Below, piece by piece: positions 45,547-54,767 of a stretch of 64,000 nt of DNA. Made by a program: the position numbers and the translations under genes. This DNA is from Acidobacteriota bacterium. GTDB taxonomy: Bacteria; Acidobacteriota; Terriglobia; Bryobacterales; Bryobacteraceae. The stretch is taken from NCBI GenBank assembly GCA_018268935.1, contig JAFDVS010000009.1, forward strand, positions 125,307-189,306, read 5' to 3'. The notes under the pieces were generated by a model. The model searched no databases. It saw only the letters and a list, made by a program, of their open reading frames with translations, and was not told where the DNA came from. Positions within the stretch are counted from its first letter, which is position 1. Each line of letters begins with the position of its first letter.

Positions 45547-47388
45547 ATGAAGAGACGACAGTTTTTCCCGATTGCCGGCGCCGCGGTCGCTTCCGTGGCC
45601 GGCGCACAGGCCAAGTCCAAGCCGAACATACTCTGGATCACGTGCGAGGACATGAGCCCCAATCTCGGCTGTTTTGGCGACACCTACGCCACATCGCCGA
45701 ACCTGGACAAGCTGGCGCAGAAATCGCTGCGCTATCGCAATGCGTGGTCGAATTTTCCCGTTTGCGCGCCGGCTAGGACGACCATTATTTCGGGCATCTA
45801 TCCGCCTTCCACGGGCGCCGAGCACATGCGCAGCTTTACGCACCTGGACACGGGGCAACGCATGTATCCCTGCTATTTGCGCGATGCGGGCTACTACTGT
45901 TCGAACAACGTGAAAGAGGATTACAATCTCGATCACACGGGGACGGTCTGGGATGATTCAAGCAACAAAGCGCACTGGCGGAATCGCAAGCAGGGGCAGC
46001 CGTTCTTCGCCATCTTCAACTTCGTGATCACGCACGAGAGCCAGATTCGCAAGCGTCCGCACACGGCGGTGCACGATCCGGCTAAGGTGCGGATACCGGC
46101 GTATCATCCGGATACACCGGAGGTGCGGCGGGATTGGGCGCAGTATTACGACAACATCACCACGATGGATGGAATGGCTGGGCGTGTGTTGCGTGAACTG
46201 GAAGCGGATGGGCTGGTGGAAGACACGATCGTATTCTTCTATTCCGATCATGGCTCCGGCATGCCGCGCAGTAAGCGCTGGCCTTACAACTCCGGATTGC
46301 ACGTGCCGATGATGGTGCACTTCCCCGAGAAGTGGAAGCATCTCGCGCCGAAGGACTACAAGGCAGGAGGGACGACGGACAGGCTGGTGTCGTTCGTGGA
46401 TCTGGCGCCGACCCTGTTCAGCCTTGCTGGAATTGCGAAGCCGGCGTACATGCAGGGGCACGCATTTCTTGGGCCGATGGCAGCACCGGAGCAGCCCTAT
46501 GTGTACGGCTTCCGAGGGCGCATGGATGAGCGCTACGATCTGGTGCGCAGCGTGCGGGACAAGCGCTATGTGTATATTCGCAACTACATGCCGCACCGGA
46601 TTTACGGGCAGTTCATCGCCTATATGTTTGAGACGCCAACAACGGCCAAGTGGCAGGAGTTGTACGAAGCAGGGAAGCTCAACGACGCACAGCGGAAGTT
46701 CTGGGAGAAGAAACCCGCTGAGGAGTTATACGATCTGGAGAATGATCGGGACGAGGTGAACAATCTCGCCGCATCGCCGGCGCACCGCCAGATTCTGGAG
46801 CGAATGCGGAAGGCGCAGATCGATCTTGCCATCCGGATTCGCGATATCGGCTTCCTGCCGGAAACGGAGTTCCATGCGCGGTCGAAGGGCAAGGCGCCTT
46901 ATGCGATGGGGCATGATCCGGCGCTGTACAATGCGGAGCGCGTGATCCGGGCCGCGTCGCGGGCGACGCAAACCGAGCGCCCGAAGAATGAGGAATTCGT
47001 CAAAGATCTGGCGGATGCCGACAGCGGTGTGCGCTATTGGGCCGCGGTTGGTCTGCTGATCAACAAGTCGAATCCGCCGCAGTTGAAGAAGCTGCTGCAG
47101 GATCCGGCGGTCTGCGTACGCATCGCCGCCGCGGAAGCGATTGCCTCTGTGGATACGGATCCGGCAGCGGCAATGGAAGTGCTGCTGGAGTATTCCGATC
47201 AGGTGAAGCATGGCGCCTATACGGCACTGCTGGCGCTGAATTCGTTGGACAGCCTGGGTGACAAGGCGCGGGCGTATGATGCGCGGATCAAAGCCCTGCC
47301 GGCACGGGATCCCAACTCCGATGATCGCTTTGCCGGGAACGCGGGCAATCTGATCCGCCGCATCGTGAGCAAGCCGCGCGGGCACTGA
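45547..47388 (+). CDS. Sulfatase with C-terminal HEAT-like repeats
   Basis: 613 residues. Tat-like leader (MKRRQFFPIAGAAVASVAGAQ). Formylglycine site Cys73 in CAPARTT, an allowed variant of CxPxR. Metal residues in ITCEDMSP and FFYSDHGSGMPRSKRW. The catalytic domain ends near 450; the final ~120 residues form helical pairs (DLADADSGVRYWAAVGLLI, LLQDPAVCVRIAAAEAIASV) typical of HEAT/armadillo repeats, which suggests a protein- or substrate-binding extension. Downstream of the other sulfatase by 2 bp. Its stop directly abuts the stop of the convergent epimerase gene. Confidence 0.9.
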   Translation: MKRRQFFPIAGAAVASVAGAQAKSKPNILWITCEDMSPNLGCFGDTYATSPNLDKLAQKSLRYRNAWSNFPVCAPARTTIISGIYPPSTGAEHMRSFTHLDTGQRMYPCYLRDAGYYCSNNVKEDYNLDHTGTVWDDSSNKAHWRNRKQGQPFFAIFNFVITHESQIRKRPHTAVHDPAKVRIPAYHPDTPEVRRDWAQYYDNITTMDGMAGRVLRELEADGLVEDTIVFFYSDHGSGMPRSKRWPYNSGLHVPMMVHFPEKWKHLAPKDYKAGGTTDRLVSFVDLAPTLFSLAGIAKPAYMQGHAFLGPMAAPEQPYVYGFRGRMDERYDLVRSVRDKRYVYIRNYMPHRIYGQFIAYMFETPTTAKWQELYEAGKLNDAQRKFWEKKPAEELYDLENDRDEVNNLAASPAHRQILERMRKAQIDLAIRIRDIGFLPETEFHARSKGKAPYAMGHDPALYNAERVIRAASRATQTERPKNEEFVKDLADADSGVRYWAAVGLLINKSNPPQLKKLLQDPAVCVRIAAAEAIASVDTDPAAAMEVLLEYSDQVKHGAYTALLALNSLDSLGDKARAYDARIKALPARDPNSDDRFAGNAGNLIRRIVSKPRGH

Positions 47389-48546
47389 TCAGGAGGTGAG
47401 CTGCACCATCAGGATGACAGCGCGCGGCAGGTGGAACGGATCCTTCACCGGCAGTGCGATGAGTTCGGTGATGGGCTTGCCTTGGCGATCGAGACGTTGC
47501 CTCCACTCGCCGGAATCGGGCATGGCGAAGTGCTGAAGAGACCAATCCTCGACGCGCTGGAACCACTCTTCGCACCATGCTTCGCCGGTGAGTTCGTGCA
47601 ACAACAGGAGCGCGTAGAGTGCTTCGGTGTGCGGCCACCAGATTTTCTTTTCGGGATTGGCGAGAAAGGGCGCGCCTCCGTTGGCGTCGATGGCGAGGTA
47701 AAGGCCGCCGTATTCCGGATCCCACGCTGCTTCCAATTGCCGCTTGACCACTGCCGCGGCTTTGCGAATCACATCGGCGCGGCCCTTACGGCGAGCCCAA
47801 TGGAGTACGAACCACATGGACTCGATGCCGTGGCCCGGCATGACGGCGGCGCCTTCCGCGCCGGGTAGCAGTTGATAGTTACGGTCGAGAAACTCGAGAA
47901 CGAGGAGATCGTGTTCGGCGCGCACGAAGTGATTCATGACCCGCATTGCGTAGTCATCGGCGGCGCGCTCGATGGCCGGGTCTCCGGTGGTTTGCGCCAG
48001 TTCGTTGGCCACTTCGGTGAGAATCATGGGGACGGCGTGGGGCCTACGTCCGCGTGGTAAGCGGTAAGGCGCGACTTCGTCGAAATCCTCCTCCTCCACA
48101 CGGCGGCAAACGCGGGCGAAGGTGTCGAGTGCGACCCGCAGCGCCTGTTCGTCATTGGATGCGCGGTAGTATTCGCTGATGCCATAGACCGCGAAGCAAT
48201 CGGCGTAGATGCTGGTGTGCCCTTCCATCACCTTGCCTTCGCGCGTGGTGCGATAGACCCAGCGGCCGTGCTCATCGCGCCCGTGCGCGAGCAGGAAAGC
48301 CACGGTGTCGCGAGCGGATTGGAGAAACTCCGGGCGCGCTTCGATGCGGTTATAGAGAGCGGAGGCAACCCACGCCCAGCGCCCCTGCGACCACAGATAT
48401 TTGTCTTCACTGATGCGGGCGCCATCCTCCGTCATGGAGGACATTACACCGCCCTGCGCGGAGTCTACTCCATGCTTCCACCAGAACGGAACGATGCCGT
48501 TGAGCAGGAAGCCGCGATAGAACGAATTGATTCTTGTGCGATCCAT
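47389..48546 (-). CDS. AGE family sugar epimerase/isomerase
   Basis: 385 residues from the ATG at 48546 (MDRTRINSFYRGF); a start 11 codons earlier overlaps the divergent gene. The (alpha/alpha)6 barrel of N-acylglucosamine 2-epimerase is visible from GRWAWVASALYNRI, the conserved MPGHGIESMWFVLHWAR and KIWWPHTEALYALLLL, whose two His residues correspond to the acid/base pair in the family. The substrate might be a GlcNAc, mannose or cellobiose-type sugar. Neighbouring sulfatases and the propeller protein suggest sugar degradation. No signal peptide, so it is cytoplasmic. Confidence 0.85.
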   Translation of the reverse strand: MDRTRINSFYRGFLLNGIVPFWWKHGVDSAQGGVMSSMTEDGARISEDKYLWSQGRWAWVASALYNRIEARPEFLQSARDTVAFLLAHGRDEHGRWVYRTTREGKVMEGHTSIYADCFAVYGISEYYRASNDEQALRVALDTFARVCRRVEEEDFDEVAPYRLPRGRRPHAVPMILTEVANELAQTTGDPAIERAADDYAMRVMNHFVRAEHDLLVLEFLDRNYQLLPGAEGAAVMPGHGIESMWFVLHWARRKGRADVIRKAAAVVKRQLEAAWDPEYGGLYLAIDANGGAPFLANPEKKIWWPHTEALYALLLLHELTGEAWCEEWFQRVEDWSLQHFAMPDSGEWRQRLDRQGKPITELIALPVKDPFHLPRAVILMVQLTS

Positions 48547-48577
48547 TTTTATCAGTATGCTGAAGAATCGAGGTTTC

Positions 48578-51058
48578 ATGCCAATTCGCAGAATGGTTCT
48601 GTTGGTGCTGCTGGCGGCGCTCGCCGCATATGGCGTGTTGCGGGTGGTCAGGATCGGGCGTCAATCCGATGGTTCGTACCTGCTGCCCACCGGGCAATAC
48701 ATCACGCCCGCGGGAGTGCATTTGGAAGTAAATGACCGGCCGTTGGGGATGACGCTATCTCCCGATGGCGCCACGCTGGCAGTGCTGACAGGCAGCAACT
48801 TCGCGCCGCGTGCGCTGCATCTGGTGTCCACGGCGCAGAGCAAACTGTTGCAGAGCGTGCCCGTCGGTGATGGATTTGTTGGTGTCGCGTTCAGTCCGGA
48901 TGGTTCCGCGCTGTACGCGGGTGGCGGGCAGAATCACGACATCAAAATTTTCCGGCGCTCGGATGCGGGGGCTTATGCCGCCGCAGGTTCGATTGCGATT
49001 CCGGCAAGCGCCCCAAGCGGCCTTGCGATTACGCCGGACGGCAAGATGCTGGTTGCGGCGCTGAATCTGAAGCACGCCGTGGCGATCGTGGACACGCAAA
49101 CACAGTCGGTGGCGCAAGTACCCGTGAGCAATTATCCCTACACGGTGGCGATCACTCCGGATGGAGCGAAGGCCTACGTGACAAACTGGGGCGGACGCAA
49201 GCCGCGGCCCGAGGATAAGACGGATTCGAGTTTTCCTTTGGTGGTGGACCCGCGCACCGGGATCCCGTCGAGTGGAACCGTTTCGATTGTTGACCTGAAG
49301 ACGCGGCGTGTCGAGCGCGAAATTGAAGTGGGGCTGCATCCCAGCGGCATGACGTTGCACGCGGCATCGAAGCGGCTCTACATCGCCAATGCGAATTCCG
49401 ATTCCGTCACCGTGTTGGACACGGACACACAGCATGTTCTGGGTCACATCAATGTTCGTCCGTTCGCGCGGGCGCCATTGGGCAGTTCGCCAAATGCGCT
49501 GGCCATCACCGCCGACGGCAAGACACTCTATGTTGCCAATGCCGCCAACAACGCCGTAGCCGTAGTGGACGTGTCGAGAGCCGAGGGCGAAGTACGCGGC
49601 TTCATTCCCACCGGCTGGTATCCGACCGCGGTTGCGCTGAGCGCCAACAACCGGCGAGTGTTCATTGCCAGCGGTTATGGATTTGGTTCGCTCGCGCCTA
49701 CGGCGAACAACGCGAGCGGGCGCAGCTACAAGGATCGCAAGGGCATCATCTCCGTGGCGGATGTTCCGGCTCCATCGCAGTTACGGCAGTTTTCCACGGA
49801 GGTGCTGCGGAACAATCACGCCAACCAACCGTGGACGACGCGGGTGTCCTCGCCGCGGAATCCGGTTCCAATGAATCTTTCCGAAACATCGCCGATCGAA
49901 CATGTTTTTTATGTGATCAAGGAGAACCGCACCTACGATCAGGTGTTCGGTGATCTGCCGCAGGGCAACGGAGACCCGTCGCTGGTGCATTTCGGCCGCG
50001 AGGTGACTCCGAATCATCATGCGCTGGCGGAGCAGTACGTGCTGCTCGACAACTTCTATGCGCCAGGGGATCAATCGGCGCTGGGCCATCGCTGGTGCAC
50101 GCAGGGCTATGCTTCCGACTGGATTCACAAATACGGGAATGCGCGCAACGATACGAATCCGATGCTGTTTGCTCCGAGCGATTTTCTATGGGACAACGCG
50201 AAGGCGCATGGAGTGAGTGTGCGCTCCTACGGGGAACGCGGTCTGGTGACGCTGACTCCGTCGAACTCCACGTGGACTGATGTCTACAACGATTGGAAGA
50301 CGAAGGCGGGGCGGATCCAGATTGAAGCGCGGACGCCGATTGTGGGACTGCGCGATGTCTATTCGACGCGCTATCCGGGGTTCAGCATGACGATTCCCGA
50401 TCAGGTGCGGGTGGACCGGTTTCTGGAGGACTTTCGCGCTTTCGAACGCGAGGGGAATCTGCCGCGGCTGACGATTCTGCTTTTGCCCACCGATCACACG
50501 GATGGAACGGCGCCTGGTTTTCCGACCCCTCGCGCGATGGTGGCGGACAACGATCTGGCGCTTGGGCGTTTGGTGGAAGCGATCTCGAACAGCCGGTACT
50601 GGAGCCGCTCCGCCATATTTGTCGTGGAGGATGATGCGCAGAATGGGCTCGACCACGTTGATGGGCACCGCACCGTGGCGCTGGTGGTCAGCCCCTATAC
50701 GCGGCGGAAGGCGGTGGACAGCACCTTTTACACGACGATCAACATGTACCGCACGATGGAGCAGATCCTGGGGCTGCCCCCCAGCAATCAGTTTGACCTC
50801 GCGGCCGAGCCGATGTTTACGGTGTTCCAGTCATCCGCGGACAGTTCGCCGTACAAGGCGTTGCCGAATCGTATCCCACTCGATGAGATGAATCCTCCGT
50901 TGAAGGCCTTGCGCGGTGTGGAGAGGGAACTGGCGATCGCTTCGTCGGCGATGGATTTCGATGAGCCGGATGCGGCGCCGGAGGATGTGTTGAATCGCGC
51001 CATCTGGCACTCCGTGATGGGGTTTCAGAAGGGATACCCGAAAGCAGCCCAAGAGTGA
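48578..51058 (+). CDS. YVTN beta-propeller/phosphoesterase bifunctional protein
   Basis: 826 residues from the ATG at 48578 (GAGG just upstream); an earlier ATG at 48557 is possible. A membrane anchor or signal (MVLLVLLAALAAYGVLRVV) is followed by a seven-bladed YVTN/YncE-type propeller (repeated SPDG, ITPDG, ITADGKTLYVANAANNAV) to about 390. A phosphoesterase domain of the phospholipase C/acid phosphatase type begins at YVIKENRTYDQVFGD, where the ENR-Y/F-D motif holds the nucleophile region, and includes FVVEDDAQNGLDHVDGHR near the end. This fusion is common in Acidobacteria. The real substrate is unknown. Starts 31 bp from the divergent epimerase start. Confidence 0.87.
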   Translation: MPIRRMVLLVLLAALAAYGVLRVVRIGRQSDGSYLLPTGQYITPAGVHLEVNDRPLGMTLSPDGATLAVLTGSNFAPRALHLVSTAQSKLLQSVPVGDGFVGVAFSPDGSALYAGGGQNHDIKIFRRSDAGAYAAAGSIAIPASAPSGLAITPDGKMLVAALNLKHAVAIVDTQTQSVAQVPVSNYPYTVAITPDGAKAYVTNWGGRKPRPEDKTDSSFPLVVDPRTGIPSSGTVSIVDLKTRRVEREIEVGLHPSGMTLHAASKRLYIANANSDSVTVLDTDTQHVLGHINVRPFARAPLGSSPNALAITADGKTLYVANAANNAVAVVDVSRAEGEVRGFIPTGWYPTAVALSANNRRVFIASGYGFGSLAPTANNASGRSYKDRKGIISVADVPAPSQLRQFSTEVLRNNHANQPWTTRVSSPRNPVPMNLSETSPIEHVFYVIKENRTYDQVFGDLPQGNGDPSLVHFGREVTPNHHALAEQYVLLDNFYAPGDQSALGHRWCTQGYASDWIHKYGNARNDTNPMLFAPSDFLWDNAKAHGVSVRSYGERGLVTLTPSNSTWTDVYNDWKTKAGRIQIEARTPIVGLRDVYSTRYPGFSMTIPDQVRVDRFLEDFRAFEREGNLPRLTILLLPTDHTDGTAPGFPTPRAMVADNDLALGRLVEAISNSRYWSRSAIFVVEDDAQNGLDHVDGHRTVALVVSPYTRRKAVDSTFYTTINMYRTMEQILGLPPSNQFDLAAEPMFTVFQSSADSSPYKALPNRIPLDEMNPPLKALRGVERELAIASSAMDFDEPDAAPEDVLNRAIWHSVMGFQKGYPKAAQE

Positions 51059-51126
51059 TTGGTGCAACCCGGGGAGCGTACGAAGCAAGATCCGGTTTCG
51101 CGCGCTCCTTTCTCAGACCATCGTTA

Positions 51127-51163
51127 GCGGGTGCCGTTTTGTTGAGGGAAGAACAACACCCGC
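51127..51163. terminator. Bipartite stem-loop downstream of the propeller/phosphoesterase gene
   Basis: GCGGGTG (51127-51133) pairs with CACCCGC (51157-51163), and inside it TTGTT (51139-51143) pairs with AACAA (51152-51156), leaving a GAGGGAAG loop and a five-base bulge. There is no T-tract. It lies 68 bp after the 51058 stop and 100 bp before the convergent ABC permease stop, so it could end transcripts from either side. The rest of the 204-bp gap shows nothing else. Confidence 0.4.
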
Positions 51164-51262
51164 ATGGAGCCCAAGGGTTGCGAATTGCCACCTTCTACCT
51201 CCATATGCGAGAAAAGCGGCTGGATTCGTTCACCAGGTTGAGATTTTTATTAAGAAAAAGCG

Positions 51263-52861
51263 TCAGGAAGCGACAGGAGCGCCGCCCTGTGCGAGAGATG
51301 TGAGGATTTTCTCTTTTCTTTCGCTTGCGATTTCTTCGGCTCTCTCTAAGGAGTAGGCATAGCCCAACGATGCCGCGACAGCGAGAAAGGCAATGACTCC
51401 GAAGAACGCCCAGGGCGATTCCCACTTGGTCTGTGCATAGAACGCGAACACGAGCGGACCCGCCAACACGGGATATACGAGCAACAACATCGCCTGGAAG
51501 CGTGTGGCCGAGGCACGTTTCCAACTCTCGTTGGGATCGATGGGCCGCGGGTAGAGCAGGGAACTGATGTTTCCGATCGACATGAGAAACAACTGGAAGA
51601 CCATACAGACGATGTAGGCTTCAAGCACCAGGAGCGGATTCATCGGCAGGCGGAAGAGGAGACACACAATGGAGATGATGCAAAACTCGGCGGTTACCGC
51701 GATTGCCGTGACGATGTTTTTGGCCACAATCACTGTGGAGGATTTCACCGGGGCGAGCCAGTATAGCTGCGCCGCGCTGCGATCGAAGCCGAGGATGTTC
51801 CACATGGTGACTTCGCTCAAGAGCATCACCGAATAGGCGGCGGTGATCGGCAGAAAGTACTCGGAGATCATTCCGCCACCACGCCGGCCGAAGGCCATGG
51901 GCAGCCAGATGAGCAAGCCGAACGAGAAGCCCATGAGAAACACGACTCGAAATTTGGGAGACCGCATGAGGGAACGCAGTTCTTTTTCGACCAGTGTTGC
52001 AATGGGATCGGCAATCAGGCGCGAGGGCAGGGAGAGCAGGCGGTCATAGAAACCGCTGCTGGCCGCTGCTTCCGAGCCATGCGACCGGGCTGCTTCCTGA
52101 TCGAAGCGCAAACCGCGTTCGAATTGCCAGCGGCCGAAGAGGTAGGCGGCAAGCATCCATGCAATCATGACAGCCCAATTTACCGGCGTCCAATCGCCGA
52201 CAAACAAGCGGCCGGTGGCGGTCCAGGGCCAGATGGGGAATTGACCGAAGCTGAAGTATTTGCGGTACTCGTCGCTGATTCCGGTGCGCAGCAGCACTTG
52301 CGGCAAGCCTGCCACGAGCACAATGAAAATCACCATTGCTTCGCGAAAGCGTCTCCATGCAAGCCAGCGCGTGATCTGATCGCGGATGCCCACCGAAAGG
52401 TAGATGTTGGTGACTACGAACGGGAGCAGCGCGAGCGCGTAGCGAGACGGGAGGGTGGGGTTGAGGAGAATTCCCACTTCGGCGCCGAGCAGCAACACCA
52501 GCATCTCGACGGCGGTGCTCATGCGCAGCATCACTTCGAGGTGAAACAACTGGCCGTGCGGCACGGGATAGACGAGAAGGCGGCGCATGTCGAGCGAGGC
52601 TCCAGCGGTCACCATGAAGATGGGAATCACCTGCCAATAGAGCATGGCCAGCAGCAGTGCGGGCGTGAGGAACCGCTCCAGAATATGGAGATCCTTGGTT
52701 TCCTCAATGACGTAAGCGACGGCTACCGCGCCCACCACCCAAAGTGCATACCAGGCGACGGTGAGCAGCAGGCTCAGGATCATTCCGAGTTTTCCGCTGC
52801 GGGGATACATATTGCGCAGCGCGCGGAACTGAGCCCAGAGGATGGCCAGGGCCTGGTTCAT
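51263..52861 (-). CDS. ABC transporter permease
   Basis: 532 residues from the ATG at 52861; the open frame runs 48 codons further upstream but that part is antisense-like and inside the ATPase gene. About twelve membrane helices are visible. The start overlaps the ATPase stop as ATGA. Motifs LLVYPVPHGQLFHLE, EVTMWNILGFDRSAAQLYWLAP and PIDPNESWKRAS match a class of putative ABC exporters of about 530 residues (ABC-2-like) seen in Acidobacteria. Cargo unknown. Confidence 0.8.
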   Translation of the reverse strand: MNQALAILWAQFRALRNMYPRSGKLGMILSLLLTVAWYALWVVGAVAVAYVIEETKDLHILERFLTPALLLAMLYWQVIPIFMVTAGASLDMRRLLVYPVPHGQLFHLEVMLRMSTAVEMLVLLLGAEVGILLNPTLPSRYALALLPFVVTNIYLSVGIRDQITRWLAWRRFREAMVIFIVLVAGLPQVLLRTGISDEYRKYFSFGQFPIWPWTATGRLFVGDWTPVNWAVMIAWMLAAYLFGRWQFERGLRFDQEAARSHGSEAAASSGFYDRLLSLPSRLIADPIATLVEKELRSLMRSPKFRVVFLMGFSFGLLIWLPMAFGRRGGGMISEYFLPITAAYSVMLLSEVTMWNILGFDRSAAQLYWLAPVKSSTVIVAKNIVTAIAVTAEFCIISIVCLLFRLPMNPLLVLEAYIVCMVFQLFLMSIGNISSLLYPRPIDPNESWKRASATRFQAMLLLVYPVLAGPLVFAFYAQTKWESPWAFFGVIAFLAVAASLGYAYSLERAEEIASERKEKILTSLAQGGAPVAS

Positions 52862-53613
52862 AGCCAGTCCAGCGATTCGGTGAAGCGTTCGGCGCCGACG
52901 ACCCGAACAAAAATGTCCTCTAATGTTTCGGAGCCCGAACGCAATTCGTCCATCGTGCCTTCCACCACAAGGCGGCCTTGATGGATGATGGCAACACGTT
53001 CGCATAGGCGCTCCACCACTTCCAGCACGTGAGAAGTGAGAAAGACCGTGGCGCCGCGGCGGACCTGTTCGAGCAGCAGATCCTTCATCATGCGCGCGCC
53101 GACGGCATCGACGCCTTCGAAGGGCTCATCCATGAGAAACAGATCGGGCTTGTGGATCATGCTGGCGGCCATGGCGACGCGCTTGCGCATGCCTTTGGAA
53201 TACTCACCGATGAGTTTTTTCGAGGCGCGGTCGAGCGCGAACAACTCCATCAGTTCGCCCGCGCGCTCGCGGGCCACGTTGCGTGGAAGGCGATACATGC
53301 GGCCGACGAATTCCAGGAATTCGGTGCCGGTGAGCATTTCAAAGAGCAGAGTCTCATCGGGAACCAGGCCGATGCGCGCCTTCACTTCCAATTCGCCCTG
53401 AGGGAGTGTGTGGCCGAGGATGGAGATGCTTCCGGAAGTGGGGGCTGCCAGGCCCATCAACATTTTGATGGTGGTGGTTTTGCCTGCCCCATTGGGGCCA
53501 AGGAAGCCGTAGAAACAGCCGCGCGGCACAGTGAGAGAAAGGCCATCGACGGCAGCTTTTTCGCCGTAGACTTTACGCAGGTCGGCTATCTCGATGGCTG
53601 CGGTGGATTCCAA
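52858..53613 (-). CDS. ABC transporter ATP-binding protein
   Basis: 251 residues. Walker A GPNGAGKTTTIKML, an untypical signature (YSKGMRKRVAMAA) and Walker B FLMDEPFEGVD, then switch His in FLTSHVLE. Type matches ABC-2-like exporters (CcmA/NatA class). Acts with the overlapping permease gene. The preceding alpha/beta hydrolase gene on the same strand ends 2 bp before its start, so all four genes from cpaF onward may be one operon. Confidence 0.92.
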   Translation of the reverse strand: MESTAAIEIADLRKVYGEKAAVDGLSLTVPRGCFYGFLGPNGAGKTTTIKMLMGLAAPTSGSISILGHTLPQGELEVKARIGLVPDETLLFEMLTGTEFLEFVGRMYRLPRNVARERAGELMELFALDRASKKLIGEYSKGMRKRVAMAASMIHKPDLFLMDEPFEGVDAVGARMMKDLLLEQVRRGATVFLTSHVLEVVERLCERVAIIHQGRLVVEGTMDELRSGSETLEDIFVRVVGAERFTESLDWL

Positions 53614-53615
53614 AA

Positions 53616-54767
53616 TCAGGCTCCCAGGTGGCGCGCCAGAAACGGGATTCCCTTCACACCGTGCCAGGCATGCTCATCATCGAACACCTCTTGGTCAATG
53701 TTGCCTTCGGCGCCCAGGCTCGCATAGACCTTTTGCACTTTGCCGAAGCTTTCACGGAATGCTTGCACGGGGAAGATGTTGTCACGCGCACCGGATTCGG
53801 CGAAGAACGGACGCGGTGCGATGAGGCCGGCGACATCATACATCTCCGCCCATTGGAGAATGCCGGGAACGTAATTGTCGATGCAATGCGAGAGCGAGTA
53901 GATGGAATCGCGGAAGGTGCAGAGGTAGCCGCTGGCGAATGCGGCGCGGATGCGCGGATCAAGCGCGGCGGAGAACACGGTGATGGTTCCGCCTCCGGAA
54001 ATGCCGGTGAGGCCGATGCGCTTGGAATCGAGATCCTTGCGGGTTTCGATCCAGTCGATAGTGCGCATCACATCGTAGACGCGCCAGCCGATCATGGTTT
54101 CGCCCAGCAGGAGCGCGGCGCCGGCGGTTGGTTGGCAAGCCGAGTTGCCGAGACCGCGTTTCTTTGTTCGCTCATCGCGGCGGCAACCGAAGGCCATCGG
54201 TTCGATGGCGACGGCGGCCATGCCCTTTTCCACCACTTGAATGGCGAAGTCGTGCTGGTATCCGGATTTGTCTGTGCGATCGCGGCCTTTGTCGTCGATG
54301 CCGACGATGTCATCCACCCCGCGGCCATGGCCGGGATGACAGATGACGGTAGGATGCGGCTCGCGCTTGCCCTTGGGCGTGAGCAAATAACCGAGCAGGC
54401 CGACGCCGGATCTTGTCTCCATGACAAACTTTTCGCGCTTATAGCCAGGAAAATCGCGGGTTTCGAGGATACGCCATTCGAGCACGCCGCGTTCTTTGGG
54501 GAAGCCGCCGAGCAACTCGGCAACCTTCACTCGCAGCTTTTTCTGCCAAGTTTCGGTCTGAGTGCGCCCTCCCTCGCGGAAGGTGAGCTTCATGGGCGCG
54601 AGCTTGTAGCGATCGAGCGTCCAGGCAACGGGGTCAAAGGATGTTGCGCGGACCTTCGATTCGAACCCGTCCAATGCGCCGGTGTAAGGCTTCGAAGCGT
54701 CTTGCGCTGCGAGTGAAGAGGCCGCGAAAGCGCCTAATGCGGCTTGTCTGCGAGTGAGCTTGGCCAT
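53616..54767 (-). CDS. Exported alpha/beta hydrolase (acetyl-xylan/dienelactone hydrolase-like)
   Basis: 383 residues. A Tat-like leader (KLTRRQAALGAFAASSLAAQ) precedes an alpha/beta hydrolase domain with nucleophile elbow GISGGG (Ser), oxyanion region CHPGHGRGVDD, acid near SGARDNIFP and His in DDEHAWHG. Resembles the Abhydrolase_7/acetyl-xylan-esterase-like group found in Acidobacteria and Planctomycetes; the likely action is on acylated sugars. Its ATG overlaps the cpaF stop by one base (TAATG), an odd partnership, and the ATPase gene follows 2 bp later. Confidence 0.82.
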   Translation of the reverse strand: MAKLTRRQAALGAFAASSLAAQDASKPYTGALDGFESKVRATSFDPVAWTLDRYKLAPMKLTFREGGRTQTETWQKKLRVKVAELLGGFPKERGVLEWRILETRDFPGYKREKFVMETRSGVGLLGYLLTPKGKREPHPTVICHPGHGRGVDDIVGIDDKGRDRTDKSGYQHDFAIQVVEKGMAAVAIEPMAFGCRRDERTKKRGLGNSACQPTAGAALLLGETMIGWRVYDVMRTIDWIETRKDLDSKRIGLTGISGGGTITVFSAALDPRIRAAFASGYLCTFRDSIYSLSHCIDNYVPGILQWAEMYDVAGLIAPRPFFAESGARDNIFPVQAFRESFGKVQKVYASLGAEGNIDQEVFDDEHAWHGVKGIPFLARHLGA